NCBI GenBank assembly: GCA_000149265.1
Contig: CH003374.1
Coordinates: 239,813 to 303,812, forward strand
Length of the DNA: 64,000 bases
Source: Ciona savignyi
Lineage: Eukaryota; Chordata; Ascidiacea; Phlebobranchia; Cionidae
Reading direction: 5' to 3'
The notes beneath the pieces are model-generated. The model ran no database searches. It was given only the letters and a program-made list of their open reading frames with translations, and was not told where the DNA came from. The position numbers and the translations under genes were made by a program. Below, piece after piece: positions 23,201 through 35,690 of this stretch. Numbering within the stretch: position 1 is the stretch's first letter; every line of letters begins with the position of its first letter.

Positions 23201-26200
23201 CCGCTAGACTGTGAGTGCTTTTTTCCAGTTTCAATCAAGCAATTTACTGGTGTACCCAGTAAAACCAAGTTGCCAACTTTAAGGCCAAGATCATACTTTA
23301 TAATTACGGAGACAATTTTTGCAGAATCTGAAAAATCAAGCATCAAATAAAGCTGAATCTTGAGTTTTAACTCTTCTCTTGCATGAATATAGAATTTTGT
23401 TATGTTAAAATCAGTTAACAGTATCCCTTGGTCACACTTTTCGAAAAATTTAAAATAATATGTAAATTATTTAAAAAATGTTATGCTCCAGGTGCGGGTA
23501 TTGTGTACTTTGCCAGATGTTTTGTAAATTTATATTGTTGTTGAAATAGGATAACAGCTGTACTAACTTAGGCATTCAAGTAAAATTGACTGTCAGTTTT
23601 TATCAAAGGGCTTGACAAAACCAAACAAACACCACGTTTTTCGACTACAGTTAAGTGAAACACAATTCATTTCAAAGAAATTACATTTAAAAATTTATCA
23701 TTCAAATTATGACCATTTAAACTTAACCCTAGTTAGGGCACAAATTGCTGTTTAACCTATAACCTTAATGAGCCCATTTTAAATAAGTTTAAGGACAGTT
23801 AGGGTTTTATTGTTTTACCTAATAAGATTTAAGGGTACAGGTAAACATTTTTGAGGTTTGTATCAATTTTACGTCTACACAGTCATATTGACAACATATT
23901 GTGGCTTCTTTATTGTTTTTAAATTTAGTTTTTGACAAACTAAAAAGGGTAAAAAGTAGAATGGAACTCTGCTTTGTAGAATGGGCTATCCTTTCGGTTT
24001 TAACACTTTACACATATAATGTGTTTTTCTCTAATATTTTTAAAGTGGATTAAGTTTTTTAATCTAGTTAAGATTCTAATATACTCAATATCGGTACTAA
24101 ATAAAAAATATACAAAACCAGAAAATTGACACTGGACCAGTGATTGTCCAATTTTGGGTAAGTGTATAACTGTATATTATATGGTATTAAACTAACTTAG
24201 GGTAATGATTACTAAGACTTTAAGAGATATTTGTTCAAAACAGCAACCAGTTTATTTAAGCCACAGTAAATGTTCACCTTCATGGCTCATGGTAGTTAGT
24301 TCATCATTCTTTTCCAGGTCATATATGATAATGCCAGAGGCATTCCAATTTGCAGCCTAAAAACAGTGATTGTTGTTATTATTTATTGGAAACTATTATT
24401 CTATAACATGTTATGAACTAAAACAAGCAAGAAATTTACAGTACTATTACTACCTGTTGCACAATATAATGATTAAACTCATTAATACATCATTTCATTA
24501 ATAGCAGTTTTCAGATACTCTGTTTCATGCGTAATTATGACATCATAAACAAGTGCTAATTCAGAGAATAAGTATCAACCTTAAAATTTTTATGTAATGT
24601 ATTTCTCATCACTAGTCCACTCATAGTGTAGCAAGCATGTAATGATGAGTTTCTTGCTTAGAAACTGTGGTGTCAACATGGTTTTTGTCATGCAATGTTG
24701 GCCACTGTCACCAAGCACTACTTGTGAAAAATGCATGAATCATAGCCCAAACTTATTTAATTCCCCCATTATTATTTATAAAAAATATCAAAAACAAAGC
24801 TGTTGAACTAAATTATGTGTTAAAACAAAAAAAAGGCAAATATTTTGATAAATTTATAAGTAAAAAGGTTTGATGCCCACATGCACATATATTTCATTTT
24901 TCTGTTTTTATTAGTAAAACTATGTAACCATGATTACATACCTTCTGTCATTTTTTTATACATACTTTAATTTGATGACTAAATAATGTAGCTGACAAAA
25001 AACTAAATATTATATTATCAAATAGGCATCAAAATATTAAACTGACTGTATTTTGTGCCACACCGGATATTTGTAATATAAATACTTAATTTGATCTAAT
25101 ATGTTTATTTCTCCCACAATACAAAATTTCTGATATGCCAGTAAATATTTCAGGTTAGCTGTTGTTGGATTAAATATGTATGAGTTCGGCGATTACTGGA
25201 ATTTGGCTGGTCATTTAGTTACAAAAAAATATTAATTGACTTAAAAATGAGCATTACAAGAACACCATATACCAGCTGCTGGTGTTCAGATTTTAATCGA
25301 CCTGCTGAACAACTGCAACATATGATGCAGAAAACCTTTTATCAATTCTAGATTGGTGCCTAATTTTGTAACATGATTTGATGAATGACAGAACCAATTT
25401 CTTCAGATAAATCAAGAAACACTGCTCCGGCAATTATTCTTATGATTAATTATATGATTACAGATATAAATTGTTACTACAGATGTTTAGTCTAGGCTCG
25501 AAAGCTTACATTGTTATTTGCTTATTGATTTTTTTGTTTAAATACAGTCTAACATAAATCAGTTTTTTTTTTTAAATTGTACTAAACGAAGATAAAGCAA
25601 ATACTGGTTTATAGTTAGTTTCCAATTTTATTGAGCCAATTTAATGAATTTAAAATACTTTGACAATTTAAGTTGGTCAGGACATATTCCACATATTACA
25701 CATTAATGAAATTTGTTGCTTAGAACAAGAGATAAAAAAAAAAATTAAAAATTTTAAGTTTAAGTTTTTATGCACAATTGAATTGCTTTTTACAAATACA
25801 TTATTTCATTATTTATTTAGATGATTTAATATAGGTCTAAAAGAGAAGTGTTGGACTGAGGGCAGTTGATCAGATGGCTTAAACTTGGAATTTTACTAGC
25901 TATGAATGGACCAATAATAATGAAAAAACTGGTAATTTTATATATATGGAGTACTATAAAGAAATTAGGCATTTACATTTAATATCACTGTTTAACCTGG
26001 ATGGGAAGTTGTGCTTGTGAGGTTTTTGCCCAATAATTTTATTTATTAATTATCATTGCTTAGTTAAATTTGTTATCTCGTGTTAATTCTGCTAAAAAAA
26101 CTGTTTGTTGTTTTTTCTTTGATTTTAGTTAGCTTGACCCTAAAAATTTTGTAGTGTTTACCCATTTCCCTTTGGTTCTGTTTATAGCATAATTAAAACA

Positions 26201-29200
26201 ATCTTTTTTCTATCTAGAGATTTAAAGTCCTTACGTTATCCTCGGTTTATGGCTTATTTTTTTTCTAGTTTATGTATGCACATTTTGTATTTACATTACT
26301 TAACAAAATACCAGTGAACATAGCATGGGAAGTACCGGGATCATCACATCCTGGCATTGTTTCAATCCCATTGTACATATCACAATATAACTTATCCGGG
26401 TCAAATGCTATTGTAACATGGGTTACTGTATCAAAATGCGATTTTGTTCTATTATATTTCTTATGCGGATTACGGACTGTTATCAAAAATGTTTGGACCA
26501 GCGACCAGTATTCTAGAATGAGCAGTTTTTATTACATTATTGGTGGATATGTTATCAAACTGGGTTTTTAAAGCTGATGAAAACCTAGTAGCTTTAAAAT
26601 ATTACTAAAAAACTGCCAGCTAAGCACACATTGTCTAAATATTTCTTCACAATCTAATCTTTATTCTTATTAAGTAAATCAATGTTAAGTTCACCATAAA
26701 TCCAATAGTTTTGTCGACAAAAACCGAAAATTTTAACTTACTTGACAATAAATGACCCATCAGTTGGAATTATAAGAGTCATTGTTTATATATAAATCAA
26801 TACTACCAGCGTGAGTAAGCAAGTCATGATAAATGAAACTGTAGTTATTTATATTGGCTTATTTAGTTTAATTTTAGACATGGCTATATCATTTTGTAAT
26901 TTGTTTAAATATCACCTTGCCAATTATTTGAAACAGCTTGTTTTTGGGTAATAATCTTATATTAAAGAGGATCAAGGATAACTAATTCCGATAGCTATCT
27001 CTATTAAAAATGAGTAACGCTGGACAATAATGTCAATACGTTTCAATATTTATTAATGAACATTCCAATTGTATCAAATTAATACAATTGTCATGTAGAG
27101 AATTTTGTAAATAAAGGTAATATTTGCAGACAGACTATTACACTAGTAATATAATTACACAATGTTAAAATCTTTGAATGACATAACCTGATGTTCGACA
27201 TGTAAGTTAATATTTTTTATATAACAAATGTTACCATTGACCACTATGCACTAACCACATTTTTTCCTGAGAACTCTTCCCTCATGCACTACAGACATGG
27301 TCAGAAACTCCATCGTGGGAAATTTGTGTTTCTAAGCTTAAGCTTGTTTTGGTAATTTGCTGCTTCATTTTAAGGTCTTGTAATTTAATAATGATTGTCT
27401 TACTTTATTGTCCTTTTAACGAACCATTCTGTCTGTGAGTTGGTTTTTCCAAGTTTTGATATAATGAATTAACGAGAGTATTGTTTAAGTCCGTTTTAAC
27501 ATCTAATTGATCTATCATTTTTTCATTGACCGTGGCATTTCTGTCCATTTCAATTACAATGTGCAGTAATTCAACAAATTGAGAATTGAGTTTGGTTTGA
27601 AGAAACCCATTACTAGCAACTAATTTTTGTTCTACAGTTTCAACAAATGCCATATTGCACACACAGTCATCTGTAATTTTCCTCTTTGTTGTTTTGCTTC
27701 AGCATTAGTGGTATTACTAGCTAAATTTTGTCTCATAGATTCTTTTAAGATATTACATGTTAATATTTTCTTTAGGACAAATCTTTCTTCAGAAGCAGAA
27801 TCCTTCATTGCCATTTTGTTTTTTTTAGTTAGCTAGCTAGACATTGACCTTATTCAAATAGAAACAACCAATAAAATAAGAATCCAATATATATTTACTT
27901 GGATATTAAAGTTACGGTACCTACATTATCTATTTTATCTGCAAATGTACAGTTTCCTCTGGAGACAAGAGCTATCCAAGACGATGGAAGGTTGATGCTG
28001 CTGTAGTCGAATCTACAACCATCTCTTATACCATCAGTGGCCATAGCATATACGATTTGACCGGACACATTTGTAATTGGAGAGTGGTAACCATACCTTC
28101 CTACTTCATCATCAGAATCTATTGACCCCTGATGTTGATAAAATATTATGAATTGTTACCGGTACTTGTTTTAGAGTAAGTAAAATAATATATACCGGTA
28201 TGTGTGTTGGGCACATCATTATAATTAACTCTTTCACTCCCGGCCAAATGCATTAATTCAAACATGCTGTCCCGCAGTGTTTTTTACAATTTTTAGTCAT
28301 TTTCAAATTAGCACAGTTTTTCTAAAGTTTATGCTATGATTTAATATTTAGTATGGTTGGAAAGATAATTTATCCCTCTTTTAAACAAGCTGCACATCTA
28401 AAATCTACCTCTAATAAAGAATATATTATGTAAACTTTAGTGAACACCACTTTTTATGCAAAGAAAATTCTGCTCGACTTTGAAAAATTTGAGGTGCACT
28501 GACAAACGAAATACTCACTTATTATTGGAATGCCCAAATGATATGAAAATTGGAATGTAGATTGTCTAATAGTTTTTGTACTCAGGAAAATTCGAACTGT
28601 ATTTTTATCTTCAGTAGTTTTTGTACTATTTGTAATTGAAATTCGAGCTCTCAGCAGGACGCTCTCAGCAGGCACAGCCGGGTTCATGCTTTGGTGAACA
28701 CGCGGCGTACCGCCCGTGGCGAAAACGTCACCAACGCTCTCCTTTTTATCTCAACGGCACGTAATTTACAGAGAATGTAAAGAAAGACTTGCTTGACAAA
28801 AAGAGCTTCTCTGCAAGTTAACACGACTCCTATTGGCTGAGTTAGTCACGTGTAAATTCGTGTAAAATCGATAGAAATAAGAGGCGAAGCCTTGAAAAAG
28901 AAAGGCTATCACCCCTCGCATTTTTAATATTTTCTCCACGATATTTTTACACAGAGAATAAAATATAGGGTTTCCTTGATCGAATGAGCCATAGCTGAGG
29001 TCTCTACCATTACGCATTGCGGAGAAATCGTTTTTTAGATTTGTATCCATTTATGGACAGACGGGATACCATGTTTTCCCACCAACTCGCTATATATGGC
29101 GAGTTGGGAGGGAAAGAGCTAAATGTTGAGTAATAAATCCAGGGGAATTCCCCTGGGACGTTAAAAACAAAAACGTTTTTTTTTTAATAAATTTGCTTTT

Positions 29201-32200
29201 GCAAGCATATCGCTTAAACGGCTGATCTAATTTTGATAAGATTTGGTGAAATGTTGGACCATTAGACACTTTGTGCCGAGTAAAAGAAAGAAACATTTAC
29301 GTGTGATAATTTTCTTAAAAACAAAGGTATGTTCCTGAATTATGATTGTGACAGGCATGCCATATCGCACTGACATCTCCAACAAGGGGTCGACTAATCA
29401 AATTAAAACTTTAAGAATTGTTACATAACATAACCCACATATGTAAAACAGAAACTTATCTACTAAACCAAGTTGCCTTTCCTGAAACAGTAAAAAACTA
29501 AATCGGGCTGTTTTGGGAATTTCGCTTTATTTCACTACAGCGCTTAAAAAGAAGCTTTAATTTAAAACATTTGTGGTGAAATGTTCGTAAATTTAAGACG
29601 TGTATTCTTTATTTAACTAGACATGACAAAGAAGTTTGGTTGGATAACTATGGGACCCATGCGTTTATGCTTGCAGAAACAAACTACTATACTCGGTGTA
29701 TTAAATACAAATTGTGGTTAGGGACCCTGTAGCATAAGTATGTGGCATACAACATGTGTTTTACAAATAGTGGCGGTTAAACACGTGGTTGACACTTTCC
29801 AGTTTCTTTTTTGTTACCACGATAAAAACACGGAGCAGGACCTTTGATATAAATTTAGTAAACGGGATAACAACGGCAAAACGACAGTCGTTAAAACACG
29901 TCTAATAACCAATAAATTATTAAGTATCGGTATAATTAGACGTGGCCGCTTAACCCACATTAAAATAATAAATAAAATAAATGTAAAAAATTACACTAAG
30001 CCTTGAAGAAAAGTGTGCGGTAACACGACTAGTGCAATGGGGGAGTCGGCTTTAGGATGTTTCGTGATCAAAACTAAATTATGACGAGTTATAACAAAAA
30101 GTAATCATTTTATCCTTAGCTAACGCGGCGCTCGAATTAAAGCAGTTGGGTTTGACAAAACTTAGTGGTTGCATTTCCGACGCATGTAAGCTATATAAGA
30201 GGGCGTTGGCGATCTATAAAGTTTATACCCCCAGTATTGACATCGTAAAAACAACCAAGATTTCCGATACGCTATAAAATTTTATTAAGCACTTTACTAC
30301 ATTTCCTGAAAGAGATAAGCATTGATGAAAAGGTTATTGCACTCTACAAAGTTTACGTCTTATTTAACGTGGTTTTAATTAAACATAGTAAGCTAATTTT
30401 ATAGTATGACTAAATGATAAATTGTTAAATAGCTTGATTTAATAATTTCAAAAGGCGTTTATGGAGCTTNNNNNNNNNNNNNNNNNNNNNNNNNNNNNNN
30501 NNNNNNNNNNNNNNNNNNNNNNNNNNNNNNNNNNNNNNNNNNNNNNNNNNNNNNNNNNNNNNNNNNNNNTTTTTAAGTGAATTTTGGGTTAACACTTTTC
30601 CAAGTTTTATGATTATATGAGTAATTTAGCTGACGCAATACCACAACAATTTCGGTTGAAAAAGATTGCGTGTGCAGTTAATAAATGTAGTTGAACCTTT
30701 TATACTAAGATAATGTATTTGATCCATTTATTTAAAAAATTTTAAATAGCGTTTTATTTATATGAATTTAGTTAGGACGGGCATAGATCCAATTACGCAT
30801 TAAGCAGCGGTGATCTGATTAATTATTTCGAAGAACAAATTCTTGTAAACAACAATAAATCAGGGATCTTTTAAATGTGGAACTTTTAGTTGCGCGACAT
30901 GGGTGTGGTGTGCACACCGAAGTTTAGAAACAAGGTTTACTTTTTGTCTTGAATTGTTAGAGACCTCACGATTTATATTAAAGAAATAACAGTTTATTCT
31001 CCGTTATTATTATCGTGAGCTGACCGCGTTCGCACGAGTCCTCAAAAAGATAAGCGCGTCTCCTACTGGTGCACCAGGGCCAAAAATCTTTACATCAACG
31101 CTTAGGCCACGATTGCTTAATGTACTTAAAGAAAAAGGTTAGCTTTTCCAACTCTCACATACCACAAAAATTTCGAGTCAAAGATATTGCGCGTGCAGTT
31201 AATAAATGTGGTTGGGCCTTGTTATACTAAGATTTTTTTTTTATTTAAATAAATACTAAATGTATTAACCTACAATATTGTAAATAACACATTGATTAGA
31301 ACTTTTCACGGGCGGTAATAGAGAGAAATGTAATTAAAGAGTGATATAAATGTGTGCAACCGATCAACATTAAAACAGCTAGTCATAAAAATGAGTTTAG
31401 CTTAGATTGACATTAAATTTGTTCTCAAAAAATAAACCTTATTCTTGTTTGGTTTTCAAACGCGCGCCATTCACGCACCCACACCACGTCAAATTATCAA
31501 TATGTTCGGTTTGGGTTGAAATGAAACAGCTTGGATATACCTAAATCGACGATTTGTTATAGTAAGTACATGAAAATAGGTAGATGGATGGATAACACAT
31601 TTATAAATTTGCTCCCAAAAAATAAACCTTATAGCTTGTTTGGTTTTTAACTCTTTCACTCCCGGCCAAATGCATTAATTCAAACATGCTGTCCCGCAGT
31701 GTTTTTTACAATTTTTAGTCATTTTCAAATTAGCACAGTTTTTCTAAAGTTTATGCTATGATTTAATATTTAGTATGGTTGGAAAGATAATTTATCCCTC
31801 TTTTAAACAAGCTGCACATCTAAAATCTACCTCTAATAAAGAATATATTATGTAAACTTTAGTGAACACCACTTTTTATTGCAAAGAAAATTCTGCTCGA
31901 CTTTGAAAAATTTGAGGTGCACTGACAAACGAAATACTCACTTATTATTGGAATGCCCAAATGATATGAAAATTGGAATGTAGATTGTCTAATAGTTTTT
32001 GTACTCAGGAAAATTCGAACTGTATTTTTATCTTCAGTAGTTTTTGTACTATTTGTAATTGAAATTCGAGCTCTCAGCATGACGCCCTCAGCAGGCACAG
32101 CCGGGTTCATGCTTTGGTGAACACGCGGCGTACCGCCCGTGGCGAAAACGTCACCAACGCTCTCCTTTTTATCTCAACGGCACGTAATTTACAGAGAATG

Positions 32201-32810
32201 TAAAGAAAGACTTGCTTGACAAAAAGAGCTTCTCTGCAAGTTAACACGACTCCTATTGGCTGAGTTAGTCACGTGTAAATTCGTGTAAAATCGATAGAAA
32301 TAAGAGGCGAAGCCTTGAAAAAGAAAGGCTATCACTCCTCGCATTTTTAATATTTCTCCACGATAATCACAGAGAATAAAATATAGGGTTTCCTTGATCG
32401 AATGAGCCATAGCTGAGGTCTCTACCATTACGCATTGCGGAGAAATCGTTTTTTAGATTTGTATCCATTTATGGACAGACGGGATACCATGTTTTCCCAC
32501 CAACTCGCCATATATGGCGAGTTGGGAGGGAAAGAGTTAAAGGTTGAATTATTAAATCATATGGAAAAAATTTAAGTGCTGATTTAAGATAAATATCTTA
32601 AAATATTAAGCATGCGCTGTACTGATAATAAAATAAAATTTAAAAAATACTTACCAGATTGATTTTATCAAGTTGGCTATCTGTATATTGAAATTGAACA
32701 ATTGCACCATAATAGGAATATCTTCCATTAGTCTCATCCGTGGTTAGTTCCGTAAGACCATTGACACTAACTAACATAAACGCACAGAAAACACAATATA
32801 TCAAATTCAT
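20201..32810 (-). CDS. PA-TM-RING E3 ubiquitin ligase (goliath/GRAIL type, RNF130/RNF150-like)
   Basis: Nine exons: 32810-32655, 28128-27916, 24356-24278, 23327-23201, 22937-22805, 22369-22218, 21355-21256, 20765-20691, 20323-20201. Every junction is in phase; 385 residues. Exon 1 starts with a signal peptide ([18 protein letters not shown]). Exons 1-4 form the lumenal protease-associated domain ([39 protein letters not shown]). Exon 5 is the transmembrane helix ([20 protein letters not shown]) with YYIQRFR on the cytosolic side. Exons 6-7 carry the RING-H2: CAIC at about 268, [22 protein letters not shown]. Exons 8-9 give a Ser/Pro-rich tail ending DLPQAV. Such ligases sit in endosomal membranes and ubiquitinate membrane proteins. 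HLFHKxCVDPWL is closest to RNF150/RNF130 by eye. For exon 2 an alternative donor GTACCG would break phase, so GTAACT at 27915 is preferred. Confidence 0.93.
21878..22037. repeat. Tandem duplication of an 80-bp unit
   Basis: Two adjacent copies beginning 'tgttaacagt(a/t)atttacat' and ending 'cactat(g/a)catatcaca', with few differences. Located in an intron of the RING ligase gene. Confidence 0.85.
24358..27915. other. Large RING-ligase intron
   Basis: A 3.5-kb AT-rich intron. It holds an open frame on both strands at 26265-26571 that I cannot identify and a possible nested or decayed coiled-coil frame at 27405-27814. Otherwise I see nothing in it. Confidence 0.5.
27405..27814 (-). pseudogene. 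Nested coiled-coil reading frame, broken or spliced
   Basis: Two overlapping minus-strand frames lie inside an intron of the RING ligase gene. The upstream one (27814-27632) starts [16 protein letters not shown] and runs to about KQQRGKLQ. The downstream one (27662-27405) carries [40 protein letters not shown] and a C terminus KGQ. Together they would make a continuous helical, coiled-coil-like protein of about 130 residues if a single frame change near 27660-27675 is bridged. An 'attacag' acceptor lies exactly there, so a small unrecognised intron is possible; otherwise this is a decayed copy. Family not recognised. Confidence 0.35.
28225..29122. mobile_element. TTAA-flanked piggyBac-like MITE, copy 1
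   Basis: Begins TTAA then CTCTTTCACTCCC and ends GGGAGGGAAAGAG then CTAA, i.e. about 13-bp terminal inverted repeats with one mismatch and a TTAA target site mutated at one end. Nearly identical to 31647-32540. A 24-bp subterminal palindrome (one mismatch) lies at 29083-29106. There is no transposase; the 77-94-codon frames inside are not family-like. It sits in intron 1 of the RING ligase gene. Confidence 0.85.
29123..29820 (+). repeat. Second copy of the satellite-bearing dispersed element (truncated)
   Basis: Directly abuts MITE copy 1. It starts inside a satellite unit ('aataaatccaggggaattcc'), passes the 'gacaggcatgccatatcgca' marker at 29350 and ends in the same 170-base block as 14714-14885. 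It therefore carries about one and a half satellite units against five in the VSP intron. Confidence 0.8.
30471..30569. other. Assembly gap
   Basis: A run of 99 Ns inside intron 1 of the RING ligase gene. Related sequence blocks on its right side (30645-30715 and 31170-31235) suggest the gap was caused by a repeat. Confidence 0.99.
30640..31240. repeat. Diverged direct repeat next to the gap
   Basis: Segments at about 30645-30715 and 31165-31235 share 'tgcagttaataaatgt(a/g)gttg' followed by 'ttatactaagat'. A second pair ('aaaaaataaaccttat' plus 'cttgtttggtttt') occurs at 31425-31460 and 31615-31648. The second pair ends exactly where MITE copy 2 begins. Confidence 0.6.
31647..32540. mobile_element. 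TTAA-flanked piggyBac-like MITE, copy 2
   Basis: Intact TTAA on both sides (31647-31650 and 32537-32540) with CTCTTTCACTCCC / GGGAGGGAAAGAG ends. The 24-bp palindrome at 32501-32524 is perfect. It differs from copy 1 by a handful of substitutions and small deletions near 32352-32370. TTAA target sites and this terminal style are typical of the piggyBac superfamily; with no transposase this is a non-autonomous element. Confidence 0.88.
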
Positions 32811-34142
32811 GGAACTGCTTATTATTTGCCCTATAGCTGAATTATAAAAACATATTAAAAATGAGGAAATATAGGACACTCAGGCAATATTAGCTGTAGA
32901 AAAAAAAATCATGTGTGTAAACAAAAATTTGTTTAGATTATGGTACTGGTAACTAACTTTGCAAATGTTGTAAAACAAATACAAGAAAGCTGTTTAAGTT
33001 TGTCGAAGAAGGCTGCTGCCCATTAAAAGAATCAGTGTTTACTTCATAAAAATGTATGTAAAAATCTGTTCCATATCAAAATTATACATATCAGCAAAAT
33101 AAGTAAAGTTGGGTGCTAAATGAATACTTTCTATGGTATATACAACAGCATAACAACCAGAAATCAACAACATTATCCTAGGAACAGCTGCCACCTAAGT
33201 TGTTATGTGTATATACAGATTCAATTGATGAATGGATTTGTCATCATACTCCTTTCTTTCCTGGTGGGTGGGGGAAATCCACAGCGAAGGAATTGTATAG
33301 TTATTATAGAATAAATGTTTAAAAACGATTTCTTTTATTTTTATTGTCTATTTCCTTCTATCATTAACTTATTTGCAATTAATACCTTTAGTTTAAAGTA
33401 ACGTCACTTAATAGAAACAACTGACTCTCTGTTTTCTTCTGTCGTATATTTATTTTTATTGATTAATAATTAATTAATCAATATACTTAATTATAAGTAA
33501 ACAGCGAACGGTAAGACGTACAATCACACCACCTTTCAATTAAATACATGGCAAAACTGATAAAACATTAGTTTCTATATATGGCAGAAACTGATATCTA
33601 TGGTGGTATCGAACAGAGCCGATTTGGTCTTCCGAAACGACAAATCTTTTTTTCTTTTTTTCTGGAGGCCGTTTCTCTCTTTTTCACCGATATAGCGCCC
33701 TCTAGAGCTCTTAAAACTCGTTGTCAATGAGTTAAAAACTAAATGTAAATGTTAAAATTAAATCTGTTTTACATGAAGGTCAGGTTATAATAACTTATTC
33801 GGTTCTGAAAAAAGAAAAAAAAATGTCGTTCATCGACTCTGTTTGATACCATATAGTTTTCTACCCAGATATATTTATGTCACAAATAGCGATATTTTAA
33901 AAACATTCAAACAGTATTAGACCAAAATATTTAAAGCAGCAATGGTCTCTGGCGCTAATGATCGTTCGACAATTAAAATTCAAGGAGTTAATCAACTAAA
34001 CGTTGCGGTCCGAATTCGTCATTTAACCCGTCGAGCGTTTAACAAAAACAGACAATACAAAAAACCTTTAAAAAAGAACACATAAAAATTGCTAAAAAAC
34101 ATAGTTTTAACTAGACAAGAAATCTTAGCTAAAAAGGTGTTT

Positions 34143-34381
34143 AGATAGGATAGGATAGGATATTCATGTTTATCCCCGTGAATGGGAAAACCAAGGGGGG
34201 TTAACACACGGGCAATCGTCAGATCACCTCGCGCCCTATCGTCGGGTCACCGGAGCTATTAGCAGTGTGTTATGTATAATAGACACGTTCCTTCAATTTG
34301 GTAGAACCCATTAATCCGCTGGGTTCAAGCAATGTCCGTAAAGTGCCTTGCCCAAGGACACAACCGACTAGCTAGCGACGC
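34143..34381 (-). repeat. tRNA-derived SINE, tRNA head lost
   Basis: Tail and body are well preserved in reverse orientation, but the copy stops at 'gactagctagcgacg', before the B-box and A-box region. This is an unusual loss of the promoter end; most 5'-truncated LINE-mobilised copies also lose this end. Confidence 0.85.
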
Positions 34382-35221
34382 ACGAATTTCACAAAAATAT
34401 ACTTCTTTAACTGCGAACATTACAGATTTGACACAAAAACAGATTTGTACATCTATAATATATAAACAATTGTAAAAGATTCACTTCCATCGAATAGTTT
34501 ATTTCCTTATATTACTACCACTTCCTTAACAATTTAAAGTAAATTTTAATATTTTTCTATAATGTTTCGTCAAAAATATATCCGAGCAGGTTATACAAAA
34601 AGAACGGTCATCCTTGTTGTATTTTAGGTTTGTCGGGAATTCCCCGGAGTTGACCTTTCCTACAATTTTAGAAGATATTCAATATATTTAGGCACCATCT
34701 TTGTAAGTTTTAACTGGATTAGACATTTCTTTTCTGATAAAATGTGATGTTAAATCCGACTTATTATTGGTTTGAGGAGCATATGGATTTGTCAGTTCAT
34801 TTATTATACATCTACGACTTTCTAAAACAGTGAATTAATAGTTTTTTTAAGTCGCCAGATATCGGTTATAAAAGAATACGGTTTCGAAAATGCCGTTCAC
34901 CTCACTGCGTTTTTGCATGTTATTGTCCGCCGGGAATTTTCCAGTAATGATTGTCCGTAAATCTGCAACTGCGTATTCAACTCCTGTAACTAAATTGCAC
35001 ACTTCCTTCCTTTTTTTAAAGTATAGGCGTTACAGCAAACTGATTAGGCCTACTGGTTTGACTTGAGTTCAGTTTCTGGGGATTTCCCGAAAATCGGTAT
35101 GGGTCGTCACATTCTTTCTTGTTCATATCAATATTATATGTCGGTTTAAGTTGGTTTGTGTGTCAAGCTACTTTATGTAAATATAGCGTATGATGTATAT
35201 ATAGGCTACTCCTAACTTAAC

Positions 35222-35345
35222 ACGTAAGGGGTTCAGTTGTAAAAAGGGTTCAGTTGTAAGGGGTTCAGTTGTAGGGGTTCAGTTAAAAGGGGTTCAGTTG
35301 TAAAGGGGTTCAGTTTTAAAGGGGTTCATTTGAAAGGGTTTCAGT
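35222..35345 (+). repeat. Minisatellite, about 16-bp unit x 8
   Basis: Imperfect repeats of 'ggggttcagttgtaaa' with spacing of 14-17 bases. It is followed immediately by a partial SINE. Confidence 0.9.
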
Positions 35346-35535
35346 TGACTGGTCACCAACCGTTCGTTGTGTTCTTGGGCAAGGCACTTAGCGGACATTG
35401 CCTAAACCAAGTGGATTAATAGGTTTTACTTAGTTAAAGGAACGTCTCAATCATACACAGCAAACTGTAATAACTTAACCGATGGTAGGTTAGCCCTATG
35501 GTAGGCACGAGGTAATTCGTTAGACCCTTTCAGCT
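35340..35535 (+). repeat. Partial tRNA-derived SINE
   Basis: Starts at 'gactggtcaccaaccgttcg', with the 'cttgggcaaggcacttagcg' block intact and a decayed 3' part. It lies between two minisatellites. Confidence 0.7.
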
Positions 35536-35559
35536 AAATAAGTAGTATATTCATGTCAA

Positions 35560-35690
35560 ATTTTTGCCTATCTACACCGCCTAAAATTTTTGCACATGTA
35601 CAACGCCTAACATTTTTGCACAACTACAACGCCTAAAATTTTGGCACATCTACAACGCCTAAATTTTTTGCACATCTACACGTTACTAAT
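35560..35690 (+). repeat. Minisatellite, about 27-bp unit x 4-5
   Basis: The unit reads approximately 'tacaacgcctaaaatttttg' then 'cacatc', repeated with small changes. It is unrelated to the 16-bp array 220 bases upstream. Confidence 0.9.

Noticed and set aside
26265-26571. Overlapping open frames on both strands (99 and 73 codons)
   Set aside because: Both frames are open by chance over a slightly less AT-rich stretch. Neither has splice support in the RING ligase or a recognisable domain.
28454-29050. Open frames of 77-94 codons inside the TTAA MITEs (also 31859-32428)
   Set aside because: They occur in both copies only because the copies are near identical. They differ in length through indels and have no transposase features.
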